Assembly: GCA_017427485.1 (NCBI GenBank)
Contig: JAFRSR010000078.1
Location: 1 to 41,141 of the forward strand
Direction: 5' to 3'
DNA from: Kiritimatiellia bacterium
GTDB taxonomy: Bacteria > Verrucomicrobiota > Kiritimatiellia > RFP12 > UBA1067
Length of the DNA: 41,141 bases
Positions 7,606-14,930 of this stretch are shown piece after piece (position 1 is the first letter of the stretch; every line of letters starts with the position of its first letter). Both the position numbers and the translations under genes were made by a program. Below the pieces are notes generated by a model. That model had not been told where the DNA came from. It searched no databases and worked only from the letters and a program-made list of their open reading frames with translations.

Positions 7606-8346
7606 ATGATAGACCTTTCGACAGAAGAATGGAAGAAGGCGCTGCAGCTCGTGCGCGCGGCGCTCGACGACGGCACGGACGCCTCCCGCGCCGCCGCGTT
7701 CGATTTCCTGCGCACGGCCGAGTCGAAGCGCCTCGTAAGCCTCGCCCACCTGCTCCAGCCCGGCACCACGCCGCGCGCCATCCAGGCCGCCCTCGTGCCG
7801 CTCGAGCGCGTCGACAAGCGTGCCAAGATCACCGACGCCGAAATGGGCATCCGCACCACGGACAACCCAACTCGTCCGCCTGACGGCGGACGCGCGGAAC
7901 GGCTGGTAGTCGTCGCCGACAACGTCCGCTCTGCCTTCAACGCGGGCGGGATCTTCCGCACGGCCGACTTCTTCGGCGTGGAGCGACTCATCCTCTGCGG
8001 CTACACCCCCGGACCCGGCAACCCGCAGGTGAAGAAGACCGCGCTCGGCGCAGACGAAACCGTCCCCTGGGAACACGCCGGCGACATCCGCGACGTCATC
8101 GACCGCCTCCACGCCGAGGGCTACACCGTCTACGCGCTCGAAACGGCCAACGGCGCCGCCGACATCTCAACCGTCACGCCGTCGTTCCCCTGCGCCCTTC
8201 TCCTCGGCAACGAGCGCTTCGGTCTCGACCCCGACGTGGTGGCCGCCGCCGACGCCGTCCTCGAAATTCCCTCGCATGGCATGAAGAACTCGCTCAACGT
8301 CGTCTCGGCCTTCGCCGTCGCCGCCGCCTTCTTCCGCAAACGGTAA
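7606..8346 (+). CDS. SpoU/TrmH-family RNA 2'-O-methyltransferase
   Basis: The protein has 246 residues and the three SpoU motifs in order: NVRSAFNAGGIFRTADFFG, then LLLGNERFGL, then IPSHGMKNSLNVVSAFAVAA. These form the trefoil-knot SAM site of enzymes that methylate ribose in tRNA or rRNA. About 85 N-terminal residues form a helical region that may bind substrate. Between this region and the catalytic domain (about residues 86-99) there is a Pro/Arg/Gly-rich stretch encoded by a perfect 8-bp-arm hairpin (7873-7892), which looks like an in-frame repeat insertion in a linker. The start is set by the near-leaderless promoter just upstream. Which nucleotide is modified cannot be told. Confidence 0.92.
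   Translation: MIDLSTEEWKKALQLVRAALDDGTDASRAAAFDFLRTAESKRLVSLAHLLQPGTTPRAIQAALVPLERVDKRAKITDAEMGIRTTDNPTRPPDGGRAERLVVVADNVRSAFNAGGIFRTADFFGVERLILCGYTPGPGNPQVKKTALGADETVPWEHAGDIRDVIDRLHAEGYTVYALETANGAADISTVTPSFPCALLLGNERFGLDPDVVAAADAVLEIPSHGMKNSLNVVSAFAVAAAFFRKR
7873..7892. repeat. Perfect 8-bp-arm hairpin inside the SpoU gene
   Basis: CGTCCGCC-TGAC-GGCGGACG lies in the linker between the N-terminal and catalytic domains. It is in frame and encodes RPPDGGR. It is comparable in size to the other dispersed hairpins of this window, but no second copy of this stem was seen here. Confidence 0.7.
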
Positions 8347-8370
8347 AAGGCCTTGCCGCATGTCGTAAAC

Positions 8371-8402
8371 CATAAACCGATTATCCGTCAAGTGGGTTTA
8401 TG
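8371..8402. repeat. Hairpin downstream of the SpoU gene
   Basis: CATAAACC (8371-8378) and GGTTTATG (8395-8402) form an 8-bp stem with a 16-nt loop, 25 nt past the SpoU stop. It could slow or end transcription, but no T-tract follows. The rest of 8347-8506 holds only further short inverted repeats and no gene. Confidence 0.5.
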
Positions 8403-8486
8403 AGCAAAGCCGGGTTTCCCGATTGGTAGCAAGAGGAGGCAAGCCACCGCCTCACAGTGGAACGGTCACGCTTGTCACGACCGGAT

Positions 8487-8507
8487 GAACGGGCTGGCAG
8501 CCTGTTC
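8487..8507. repeat. Hairpin touching the stop codon of the RhuM-like gene
   Basis: GAACGGGCT-GGC-AGCCTGTTC has 8 of 9 stem pairs matched. On the reverse strand its first base is part of the TAG stop (8507-8509) of the RhuM-like gene, so the element sits exactly at the gene end. Confidence 0.7.
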
Positions 8508-9469
8508 TACGGGGCGGGGTGAAATGCCGTCTTCTTGATGCGGCGGATGGCGGCGGGGTCGAGTTTCGTGAAGGCGAAGCACTTGGAGCCGAGGTCTTTG
8601 AGCGACGCGCCGATGAGATAGAGTTCCTTGTCGTCGATGATGAGGAAGCGGTCGTGGAAGGTTTCGTTGTAGCGGACGGCGAGTTTCGGGTACTGGGAGT
8701 TGAAGGTCGCAACGTCGGCATTGGAAATCTTGCGGTGGGGCACATGCTTCCTGTCGTAATGCTCCGAGGTGAAGATCGTCAGTCGCACGCCCTTGCGCTT
8801 TTTCGTAAAGAGGTCGAGCACCGCCGTATTCGTCCAGTTGTCGATGAGGAACAGCGAACGCTTCGCGCGCGAGACGAGCGAAAGCACCAGCGCCCGGGCG
8901 TCACACAACTGACCGTTGTAGAACACGCCCTGCAGCGGAGGTGTCTGCGTCTGCACGAAGAAATCGACCTTGTCTTCAAGAGTCGCGATGCGTTCATCAT
9001 GCTTCGCCAACCGTCGGTCCACCCTGTCTTCAAGTTGAGAAAGTTGAGTATTCACTGCGTAGCCTTGGAGAAGGTAGTTCTTCAACACCCGCGTCGCCCA
9101 TTGACGAAACTGTATGCCCAACTTAGAATTGATGCGATACCCAAGCGATATTATCACATCTAGATTGAAGTATTCAATATCACGAGACACATGACGGCCG
9201 GCTTCCAAACGAACTGTTCGAATTTTTTGAACAGTTGCTCCATAGTCAAGCTCATTGGTCCCGAAAATATTCTTGAGGTGATAAGAAACATTTGACTTCA
9301 CGACGCCGAACAACTCGCACAACTGAGCCTGCGTTAGCCAAACGGTCTCATTTTCAAGTCGCACGTCCAGTCGGACGGTCTCGTTCGGTTGGTACACGAC
9401 AATCTGATTTTCAACGGGCTCCATCTGGACCTGAGAGGCGTTTCCGCCGGACAACTCTGTCTTTTTCAC
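8507..9469 (-). CDS. RhuM-family protein with C-terminal PLD-like domain
   Basis: The protein is 320 residues from a GTG start. The N-terminal 120 or so residues carry the RhuM signature (TVWLTQAQLCELFGVVKSN, then SLGYRINSKLGIQFRQWAT), a winged-helix-like DNA-binding region found in virulence-associated and phage-like proteins. A short coiled coil follows (QLSQLEDRVDRRLAKHDERI). The C-terminal part has FHDRFLIIDD and YLIGASLKDLG, a phospholipase-D-like fold with a single, modified HKD-type motif. I chose GTG 9469 because AGGAAAGG lies just upstream and an extended -10 (TGG-TAAGAT) lies 35 nt before it; an ATG at 9424 is the alternative. The function is unknown; a role in defence or stress is a guess. 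Its base composition is less GC-rich than its neighbours, hinting at transfer. Confidence 0.85.
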   Translation of the reverse strand: MKKTELSGGNASQVQMEPVENQIVVYQPNETVRLDVRLENETVWLTQAQLCELFGVVKSNVSYHLKNIFGTNELDYGATVQKIRTVRLEAGRHVSRDIEYFNLDVIISLGYRINSKLGIQFRQWATRVLKNYLLQGYAVNTQLSQLEDRVDRRLAKHDERIATLEDKVDFFVQTQTPPLQGVFYNGQLCDARALVLSLVSRAKRSLFLIDNWTNTAVLDLFTKKRKGVRLTIFTSEHYDRKHVPHRKISNADVATFNSQYPKLAVRYNETFHDRFLIIDDKELYLIGASLKDLGSKCFAFTKLDPAAIRRIKKTAFHPAP

Positions 9470-9504
9470 GAGGTCTTTCCTTTCCTGTTTGTCCTGACAC
9501 CAAA

Positions 9505-9513
9505 ATCTTACCA
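9505..9513 (-). promoter_or_regulatory. Extended -10 of the RhuM-like gene, leadered type
   Basis: TG-G-TAAGAT on the reverse strand ends 35 nt before the GTG at 9469, leaving room for a leader of about 28 nt with a Shine-Dalgarno. Confidence 0.55.
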
Positions 9514-9578
9514 TTTTCATCTGATTTGCGGAACCCGGTAAACTGTAAAAAATTTGTAACGAAATGCATACAAAAGTC

Positions 9579-9606
9579 GCCGCCAAGATGGCGGCTCTCC
9601 ATGCGG
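9579..9606. repeat. Dispersed hairpin with conserved flank, downstream of AT1
   Basis: GCCGCC-AAGAT-GGCGGC with the flank ctctccat. On the reverse strand it reads ATGGAGAGCCGCCATCTTGG, identical over 20 nt to a stretch at 18505-18524. It lies 14 nt past the AT1 stop codon and is followed by GACTTTTG on that strand, so it may also act as a terminator. Confidence 0.8.
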
Positions 9607-9619
9607 TTGTTCCTTCCTA

Positions 9620-12433
9620 TCAGCGGAAGATGAGGACGGTTCCGCTTGGCAGGGCGCGGATGAAGCCTGTGCCGGTGATCCAGCTGCGCTCGTTCTCCGC
9701 GCCGCTGCCGACCGCGCCGAACGTGCCGAACACCTTCTCGCCGCCCACGCGGATCTCCGCGCAGTCGATCATCCCCGAATAGTTCAGATTGAGCGTCGCG
9801 CCGCTCGCGGCCACGTTGAACACGACCTTCGGCTTCTCGCCCGAGGCGCGGAGATTGTCGCCGAAGGCGTTGGCGTTCTTCACCGCGAACGTGCCGCCCG
9901 AGACGACCACGTTCGTGCAGTTCGGCCATGCGCCGGACAGCGTGAGTACGCCCGCCGTCACCTTCAGCGTGCCCGTGGACGAGCTGGTCGCGCCGAGGTT
10001 GTGCGGGAATGCGCCGTTCTTCGTCAGGCTCACGTATCCCGTGAACACGGCCTGGTTGACGCGGTTCGTGTCGTTGTAGGGGCTTCCCTGGTTGTACGAT
10101 TCGTTGTTGCCGCTGCAGGCCAGCGTGAGTGTGGCAGGGCGCGCGCTCGTCACCGTCGATCCCGCCAGACCGTGAAAAAGCTTCAAAGACTGGTTGTGGC
10201 CGTCCAGGTCGAACGTGCCGCCGTTGCCGAAGGCTATGCTGTTGCCCGTGCTGATCGCATTCGCCACGCGCGTCACGACGGTGGCGGCCGGGAATATCGC
10301 CCAGTAGCGATTCCCGCCGGTGAGGTTGTTGTCGGACACGCGAAGGTCCAGCGTCATGGTGGATCCTTCTATCGACGTCGTCCGCTGCCCGATGTACATC
10401 GCCGCGTTCGTGATGATCGCCGTACCGTTGCCGGTGAACCGCAAATAGCCTTCCATGCCGCTGCTGCTCACCTGCAGGCCACGCCTGAAGGTTGCCGTGG
10501 AGCCCGCCGCCAGGTCCACGCCGCCCTGGCTGTAATACGTCAGCTTTCCGTCGAAGACGACATTCGCCCCAGCCAGCACCTTGATGCCGTTCGCCATGCT
10601 GTCCGTCTTCGCCCACGTGCCGTTGAGCGACGAGGAGATCGTGATGTCACCGCCAAAACTGAGCTTGACGATGTCGTCGTGGAAGTTCACCGTGCGTGCG
10701 GACGTGCCGAGCCCGTCGGTTGCCGTCACCTTCACCGTGCCGGACTGAAGCTCGAGCGCGCCCGAATGCGTGCTGGTGGCGTTCAGCTCCAACGTGCCGT
10801 CGCTCGTCAGCGTGATGTCCTGATCGCCGCCCCACGGCGCATTGATCTTCAGCGTGTTGTTCGAGCCGATGTTCCACGGCTGCGCACCGCCCGTCACCGT
10901 GATCGGCCAGCCCATCGTCCACGTGGTCGCCGCTGCCGCGTCCGGGATCGAGATGCCGCTCCCACCAATCGCCGCCGTGGCGCCGCTGCCCGCCGTAAAC
11001 GCGAAGGCGTTGCCGCCGAGGTTCGCGCTGTCGAGCACGAGGCCGTCGAACGCCGCAGCCGTGCCGGCGGGCAACATCGCCTCCGCGCCGCCCGTGGCGA
11101 AGGTGGCGAGCAGGTCGCCGGCCGTGATGTCCGGCGCCACGCCGCTTTCCCAGTTCCCGTCGGTGGTGGCGAGGGCGTCCGCGCCGCCGCCGCTCCAGGT
11201 GTCTATGTTGTCAGGCCCGTTCACCACCACAACCGCGCCCGCGCCCTCGATCCACGTCGCCCGACGCGTGTCGTTTGCGCCGTCCGCCGTGTAGGTGCCG
11301 TGCGGCAGGGCGTTGCCGTTCAGCGTGGCCGCGCCCATCTCGAGCGAGACGCCCGTGCCCACCTTGACCTTCGCCGTGGCGTTGTCCAGCGTCAGCGTGT
11401 CCGCGTGGAAGTTCGCGCCCGCGCCCTCCTCCACCTCGAACGTCGCCCCGGCGGAGATGATCAGCTTGGTGAGCGCGGTGAACGACGCGCCCGTCACGAG
11501 CTTCACCGTTCCCTTCCCCACGATCATCTGGCCGGTCGTGGCGGAGACGGCGTTGGAGCACACGAACGTGTAGTCCGCCGAGCCGGGCGCCCAGTTGAGG
11601 CCGGCCTTGCTGTAGAACTTGCCGGAGAACACGGTCGGGTTCTGCTTGGGCGTGCCGGTGAACTTCAGCTGCTGGTCGTTCTGCGAGGAGACGCCGTGTT
11701 CGGTGTTGTTCACGCCATTCGTCTCGTAGAAGCCGCAGCTGTCCAGCACCAGATCGACAGTGTGCGAAGCGTTATAGCAGAAAACGAGGCGCTGCGAAGT
11801 GTCGTCGCCGTCGAACGCGATGGTGACGCCGCTGAGCGCCTTTTTGGTGGTGATGTCGAGCCCGCCCTGGCGGATGAGCGTGAGCGGAACCGTGTAGTCC
11901 CGGTTCCCCGACTCGTTGAAGCAGACGAACTTGCCGGGGCCCGTCTTCACGAGCGTCGGGCTGCCGTTGGCGAATGTCACCTGCCCCTGGAGCGCGAAGG
12001 TTTTGTTGTACTTGATGTTGATCGGCACCTCGCCGTCACCGATGAAGCGCGTACCCATCCAGTTTGAGGTAGAATCCGCGTTGCGCAAATACTGCAAGCC
12101 GCCGCCGCCGCCCTGGAGGCAGAGAAGCCCCTGGTTCATCTCGACCTTCGAGTTTCCCTCGAAGCGCACCTCGTGCAGCGGATTGCCCGTGCCACTGTTA
12201 CCGACATTGTAGGCACTCGCGGTAGCCGAGCCCCATCCCAGCACCGCCGTGTCGCCCGTGCGCGGGTAGCCGCGCGCCGCCGCCGTGTTCGTCCAGTTGT
12301 TGGCGTTCCAGTTGTACCGACCGCTCGATTGCACGCTCGGGCTCCAGTACCACGTTTCGGCCGACGCGACCTGCAGGGACAGCGCGGCGAGCGAGAAGAC
12401 TATGCTGATGAACAATTTGAGCGTCCGTGCCAT
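9620..12433 (-). CDS. AT1: autotransporter-repeat-type beta-helix surface protein
   Basis: The protein is 937 residues with a Sec signal (MARTLKLFISIVFSLAALSL, cleavage after ASA). The mature part is a run of short beta-strand repeats rich in Gly, Thr and Asn, such as LVKTGPGKFVCFNESGN and TLTLDNATAKVKVGTG. These are typical of autotransporter-associated beta-strand (PATR-like) repeats that fold as a long right-handed beta-helix outside the cell. I see no C-terminal outer-membrane barrel. The last residues are GTVLIFR, matching the C-terminal pattern of AT2-AT5. The start at 12433 has AAGGAAG 8 nt upstream and a TGC-TATAAT promoter 35 nt away; an in-frame ATG at 12469 lies within that promoter and is rejected. 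The binding partner or function is unknown. Confidence 0.85.
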   Translation of the reverse strand: MARTLKLFISIVFSLAALSLQVASAETWYWSPSVQSSGRYNWNANNWTNTAAARGYPRTGDTAVLGWGSATASAYNVGNSGTGNPLHEVRFEGNSKVEMNQGLLCLQGGGGGLQYLRNADSTSNWMGTRFIGDGEVPINIKYNKTFALQGQVTFANGSPTLVKTGPGKFVCFNESGNRDYTVPLTLIRQGGLDITTKKALSGVTIAFDGDDTSQRLVFCYNASHTVDLVLDSCGFYETNGVNNTEHGVSSQNDQQLKFTGTPKQNPTVFSGKFYSKAGLNWAPGSADYTFVCSNAVSATTGQMIVGKGTVKLVTGASFTALTKLIISAGATFEVEEGAGANFHADTLTLDNATAKVKVGTGVSLEMGAATLNGNALPHGTYTADGANDTRRATWIEGAGAVVVVNGPDNIDTWSGGGADALATTDGNWESGVAPDITAGDLLATFATGGAEAMLPAGTAAAFDGLVLDSANLGGNAFAFTAGSGATAAIGGSGISIPDAAAATTWTMGWPITVTGGAQPWNIGSNNTLKINAPWGGDQDITLTSDGTLELNATSTHSGALELQSGTVKVTATDGLGTSARTVNFHDDIVKLSFGGDITISSSLNGTWAKTDSMANGIKVLAGANVVFDGKLTYYSQGGVDLAAGSTATFRRGLQVSSSGMEGYLRFTGNGTAIITNAAMYIGQRTTSIEGSTMTLDLRVSDNNLTGGNRYWAIFPAATVVTRVANAISTGNSIAFGNGGTFDLDGHNQSLKLFHGLAGSTVTSARPATLTLACSGNNESYNQGSPYNDTNRVNQAVFTGYVSLTKNGAFPHNLGATSSSTGTLKVTAGVLTLSGAWPNCTNVVVSGGTFAVKNANAFGDNLRASGEKPKVVFNVAASGATLNLNYSGMIDCAEIRVGGEKVFGTFGAVGSGAENERSWITGTGFIRALPSGTVLIFR

Positions 12434-12468
12434 GGCAAGCTTCCTTTTTGACTTTGCGGATTGGTGCA

Positions 12469-12477
12469 ATTATAGCA
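12469..12477 (-). promoter_or_regulatory. Extended -10 of AT1, leadered type
   Basis: TG-C-TATAAT on the reverse strand, 35 nt before the ATG at 12433; a Shine-Dalgarno AAGGAAG lies between. Confidence 0.7.
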
Positions 12478-12506
12478 AAAACACGGTCCGAACGCCACGC
12501 CGTTTT

Positions 12507-14837
12507 TCAGCGTTCGAGGTCCAGCTCGCGGGTTTCGGTCGTGCCGTCGGCGCGCCGCCAGGTGAGGCGGTAGCGCCCCTTGAACCCGCGGAAGGAGAGC
12601 CGTCCGGAGGCGTCGGCCTTCGCCGTCAGGCGCGTGCGCCACTCGTGGTTGAACAGCCGGTCCATCGCGTGCCACACGGCCTTCTTCGTCATGTCCCGGT
12701 TGTACCAGCCGGAGCTCATGCGCTCGTTCTTCGCGCCGAGGCCGTCCACGAGGTTCCAGTAGGTGATGCGCTCCACGCTGGGCCACGAGAACCAAAGCCG
12801 GTAGTAGGCGCGCGTGACCCGCGCCTGGATCGCGTCGGCCTCCGCGTCCGTGAGGCCGGCGAGCCCGCGCGGGGACGGAATCGTCACCTCGCTGATGTGG
12901 ATGGGGCGGGCCGTGCGCGCGTCGATCTCGGCGAGTCGGTTCGTCTCGTCCGCCACGTCCCACGTCTGGCCGTTCGTGAGGCAGGGGAAACCCGAGGCCA
13001 CGGACAGCAGGTCGCGCGGATTGAAGATGTGCTTCTGGTAGCCGACCTCGTCCACGCGCGCGCCGTCGCGGATGAGCTTCTGCGCGAAGGCCGCGTAGGC
13101 GTCGTTCGCGACCGTCCAGGCGTCGTTCACCGCGAGGCGCACGTTCTTCGGGAAGAGGCGGTCGGCCAGCTCGAACGCCCGGCGCGTGTAGTCGGGCGGC
13201 AGCACCACGCCCGGGCGCCGCCCCGTGAACCAGTTCTTCGCGTCGTCGGGGCTCTCGCGGGTGGAGTCGCGGTTCAGGCTCTCGTTCACCACGTCCCACT
13301 GCGGGATCGCGTCGCCGTAGTGGAGCGCCATGTCGTAGATGTGGCGGTCGTACCAGTGGCGGGCCTTCTCGGGCGTGGTGGCCACATCCCACAGCCAGTC
13401 CGGCGACCAGGCCACGTAGATGAGCGCGTGGCCGTGCATGGCCACGCCGTTCGCCCTGCAGAACTCGATCAGGCGGTCGGGGGCGGGCCGGCGCCATTCC
13501 ACGAGCCTGTACGCGTCGTCCTTTTCATGGTCGAACGCGTTCCAGAACTCCGGCAGGTCGCGCGGTCCCGACTCGAAGCGGAACTGCCCTTCCCTCGGCT
13601 CCATGTTCTTCCAGTAGAAGGCGAGCGTGGCCGCGTTGAAGAGGTTCGTGAAGGCGGCGCGGTACTCGGCGTTCAGGGCGTCGGACCCGAGCTGGTCGAA
13701 GTTGAACATGTTGCAGCCCACGAGGAACTGCGAGGACGTCTGCTCCACCTTCACCTCCGCGCCGGGCGGCAGGCCGTCCACGACGGCGTCCGCCTTGCGG
13801 TGCCGCTCGATGCGCGCGTCGATCGCCGCCTCGAACGCGGGCGTCCACTGTGCCTGCCACGCGGGGCCGAACGGCTGCCAGTCCGCCCGTGCGAAGCCCT
13901 CCCACGTTGCGTAGAGGGGGTAGAGGCGCATCCGCTCGTCGGGGCTGGCGTTCGGCTGGTGGAGCGCGAGCATGAGCTCGCCCTCGAACGTGCGGAAGAG
14001 CATGCCGTGCCCGCCGTCGTGCGCGTAGAGCGGCGTGTGCATGTACCAGGGGCCCGTCACCTTGCCGGTCTTCGAGCGGCACTGGATCACGCAGTAGCCC
14101 TTGTCCTTCAGCATGTTCGACCAGATCATCCGCAGGCCGCAGCCCTTCTCCCGCCAGAGGAACGGCCCGTCCGTCACCACGCCGCCGTTCGGCGCGTCCG
14201 TCGCCTTGAACAGCTCCACGGGCTCGGACGTGAAGCGCGACAGGTCATCGGAGAGCGGCGCGGCCATCATGCGCCCGTTGCCCGTCTGCGCCCACTCGTG
14301 GCAGAACACCATCCACGGCTGGCCGCCCTCGACCCACAGCGTGCCGTCCAGGCACATCCACTCGTAGGGCGTGACGGAACCTTCCTTCACCGGCGTGAAC
14401 GGCCCCATCGGGCTGTCGCCCCTGAACACCCACACGCCGCGCGGCTGCGGAGTGCCCGGGGCCTTGTGCCCGGGCTCGTCCAGGCGCTTCAGCGGACGCG
14501 TCGGGTCCGGCGGGAACGTGAGCGTGGCGAACAGCCAGTATTTTCCCTTGTACTTGTGTACCTCGGGCGCCCAGACCGCGGTACATGTGCTGGACTTGGG
14601 CAGCTCCATCACCGGCACCTTCGGCGTCCAGCGTTTGAGATCCTTCGACGTGAACACGTTCACGCCGCGCCCGCCGCTCCACGGTTTGGCCTCGTAGAGG
14701 TAATACGTGCCATTCTCGGCCAGCACGAACGGGTCGCGGATGCGAAACCCGCCCGTGGGAAGAAGCCCGTCTCCGTCAGCCGCACGGCAGGACAGGCCGG
14801 CGACCAGCGCCGCCAGCGAAAGGAACATGAACCTCAT
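12507..14837 (-). CDS. Two-domain xylanase: GH43-like plus GH10 endo-beta-1,4-xylanase
   Basis: The protein is 776 residues. After a signal peptide (MRFMFLSLAALVAGLSCRA) comes a five-bladed propeller-like domain (about 28-360): RIRDPFVLAENGTYYLYEAK holds the probable catalytic base D35, and AVWAPEVHKYKGKYWLFATL is typical of GH43-type arabinofuranosidase/xylosidase folds. From about 370 to 740 there is a GH10 TIM barrel: WDVVNESL holds the acid/base E519 and IHISEVTIP the nucleophile E650. A short beta tail ends the protein. One polypeptide could thus cut the xylan backbone and trim side chains. The start at 14837 has GAGGAG 8 nt upstream and a TGG-TACAAT promoter 36 nt away. The frame stays open upstream, but that is antisense to the divergent esterase. 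Confidence 0.92.
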   Translation of the reverse strand: MRFMFLSLAALVAGLSCRAADGDGLLPTGGFRIRDPFVLAENGTYYLYEAKPWSGGRGVNVFTSKDLKRWTPKVPVMELPKSSTCTAVWAPEVHKYKGKYWLFATLTFPPDPTRPLKRLDEPGHKAPGTPQPRGVWVFRGDSPMGPFTPVKEGSVTPYEWMCLDGTLWVEGGQPWMVFCHEWAQTGNGRMMAAPLSDDLSRFTSEPVELFKATDAPNGGVVTDGPFLWREKGCGLRMIWSNMLKDKGYCVIQCRSKTGKVTGPWYMHTPLYAHDGGHGMLFRTFEGELMLALHQPNASPDERMRLYPLYATWEGFARADWQPFGPAWQAQWTPAFEAAIDARIERHRKADAVVDGLPPGAEVKVEQTSSQFLVGCNMFNFDQLGSDALNAEYRAAFTNLFNAATLAFYWKNMEPREGQFRFESGPRDLPEFWNAFDHEKDDAYRLVEWRRPAPDRLIEFCRANGVAMHGHALIYVAWSPDWLWDVATTPEKARHWYDRHIYDMALHYGDAIPQWDVVNESLNRDSTRESPDDAKNWFTGRRPGVVLPPDYTRRAFELADRLFPKNVRLAVNDAWTVANDAYAAFAQKLIRDGARVDEVGYQKHIFNPRDLLSVASGFPCLTNGQTWDVADETNRLAEIDARTARPIHISEVTIPSPRGLAGLTDAEADAIQARVTRAYYRLWFSWPSVERITYWNLVDGLGAKNERMSSGWYNRDMTKKAVWHAMDRLFNHEWRTRLTAKADASGRLSFRGFKGRYRLTWRRADGTTETRELDLER

Positions 14838-14873
14838 GACTTGCACTCCTCGGTTTTTGCTGCATCCGCGGAG

Positions 14874-14882
14874 ATTGTACCA
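14874..14882 (-). promoter_or_regulatory. Extended -10 of the GH43-GH10 gene, leadered type
   Basis: TG-G-TACAAT on the reverse strand, 36 nt before the ATG at 14837, with GAGGAG in the leader. Confidence 0.65.
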
Positions 14883-14914
14883 TTCCCAAACAGTCGCCGC
14901 AAGCGGCGAAACTA

Positions 14915-14923
14915 TGGTATACT
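14915..14923 (+). promoter_or_regulatory. Extended -10 of the esterase-GH39 operon, leaderless type
   Basis: TG-G-TATACT ends 7 nt before the ATG at 14931, so transcription should begin at the start codon. It is divergent from the GH43-GH10 promoter only about 30 bp away; a small hairpin CGCCGC-AA-GCGGCG (14895-14908) lies between them. Confidence 0.7.
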
Positions 14924-14930
14924 GTGCGCC

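Noticed and set aside
9470..9586. Longer N-terminus for the RhuM-like protein beginning MAATFVC at 9586.
   Set aside because: It would translate the promoter and the hairpin-proximal DNA; the GTG at 9469 has a ribosome site and a correctly placed promoter.
12476..12506. Possible terminator after the GH43-GH10 gene (AAAAACGG ... CCGTGTTTTT).
   Set aside because: The stem is short and interrupted with a long loop, and it overlaps the AT1 promoter region; not convincing enough to annotate.
14895..14908. Small hairpin CGCCGC-AA-GCGGCG between the divergent xylan promoters as an operator.
   Set aside because: Stem of six GC pairs is common by chance in DNA this GC-rich and no second copy was noted at other promoters.
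12285..14930. Long plus-strand open frame upstream of and in frame with the esterase.
   Set aside because: Arg/Val/His-rich antisense of the GH43-GH10 gene; the signal peptide and promoter place the real start at 14931.
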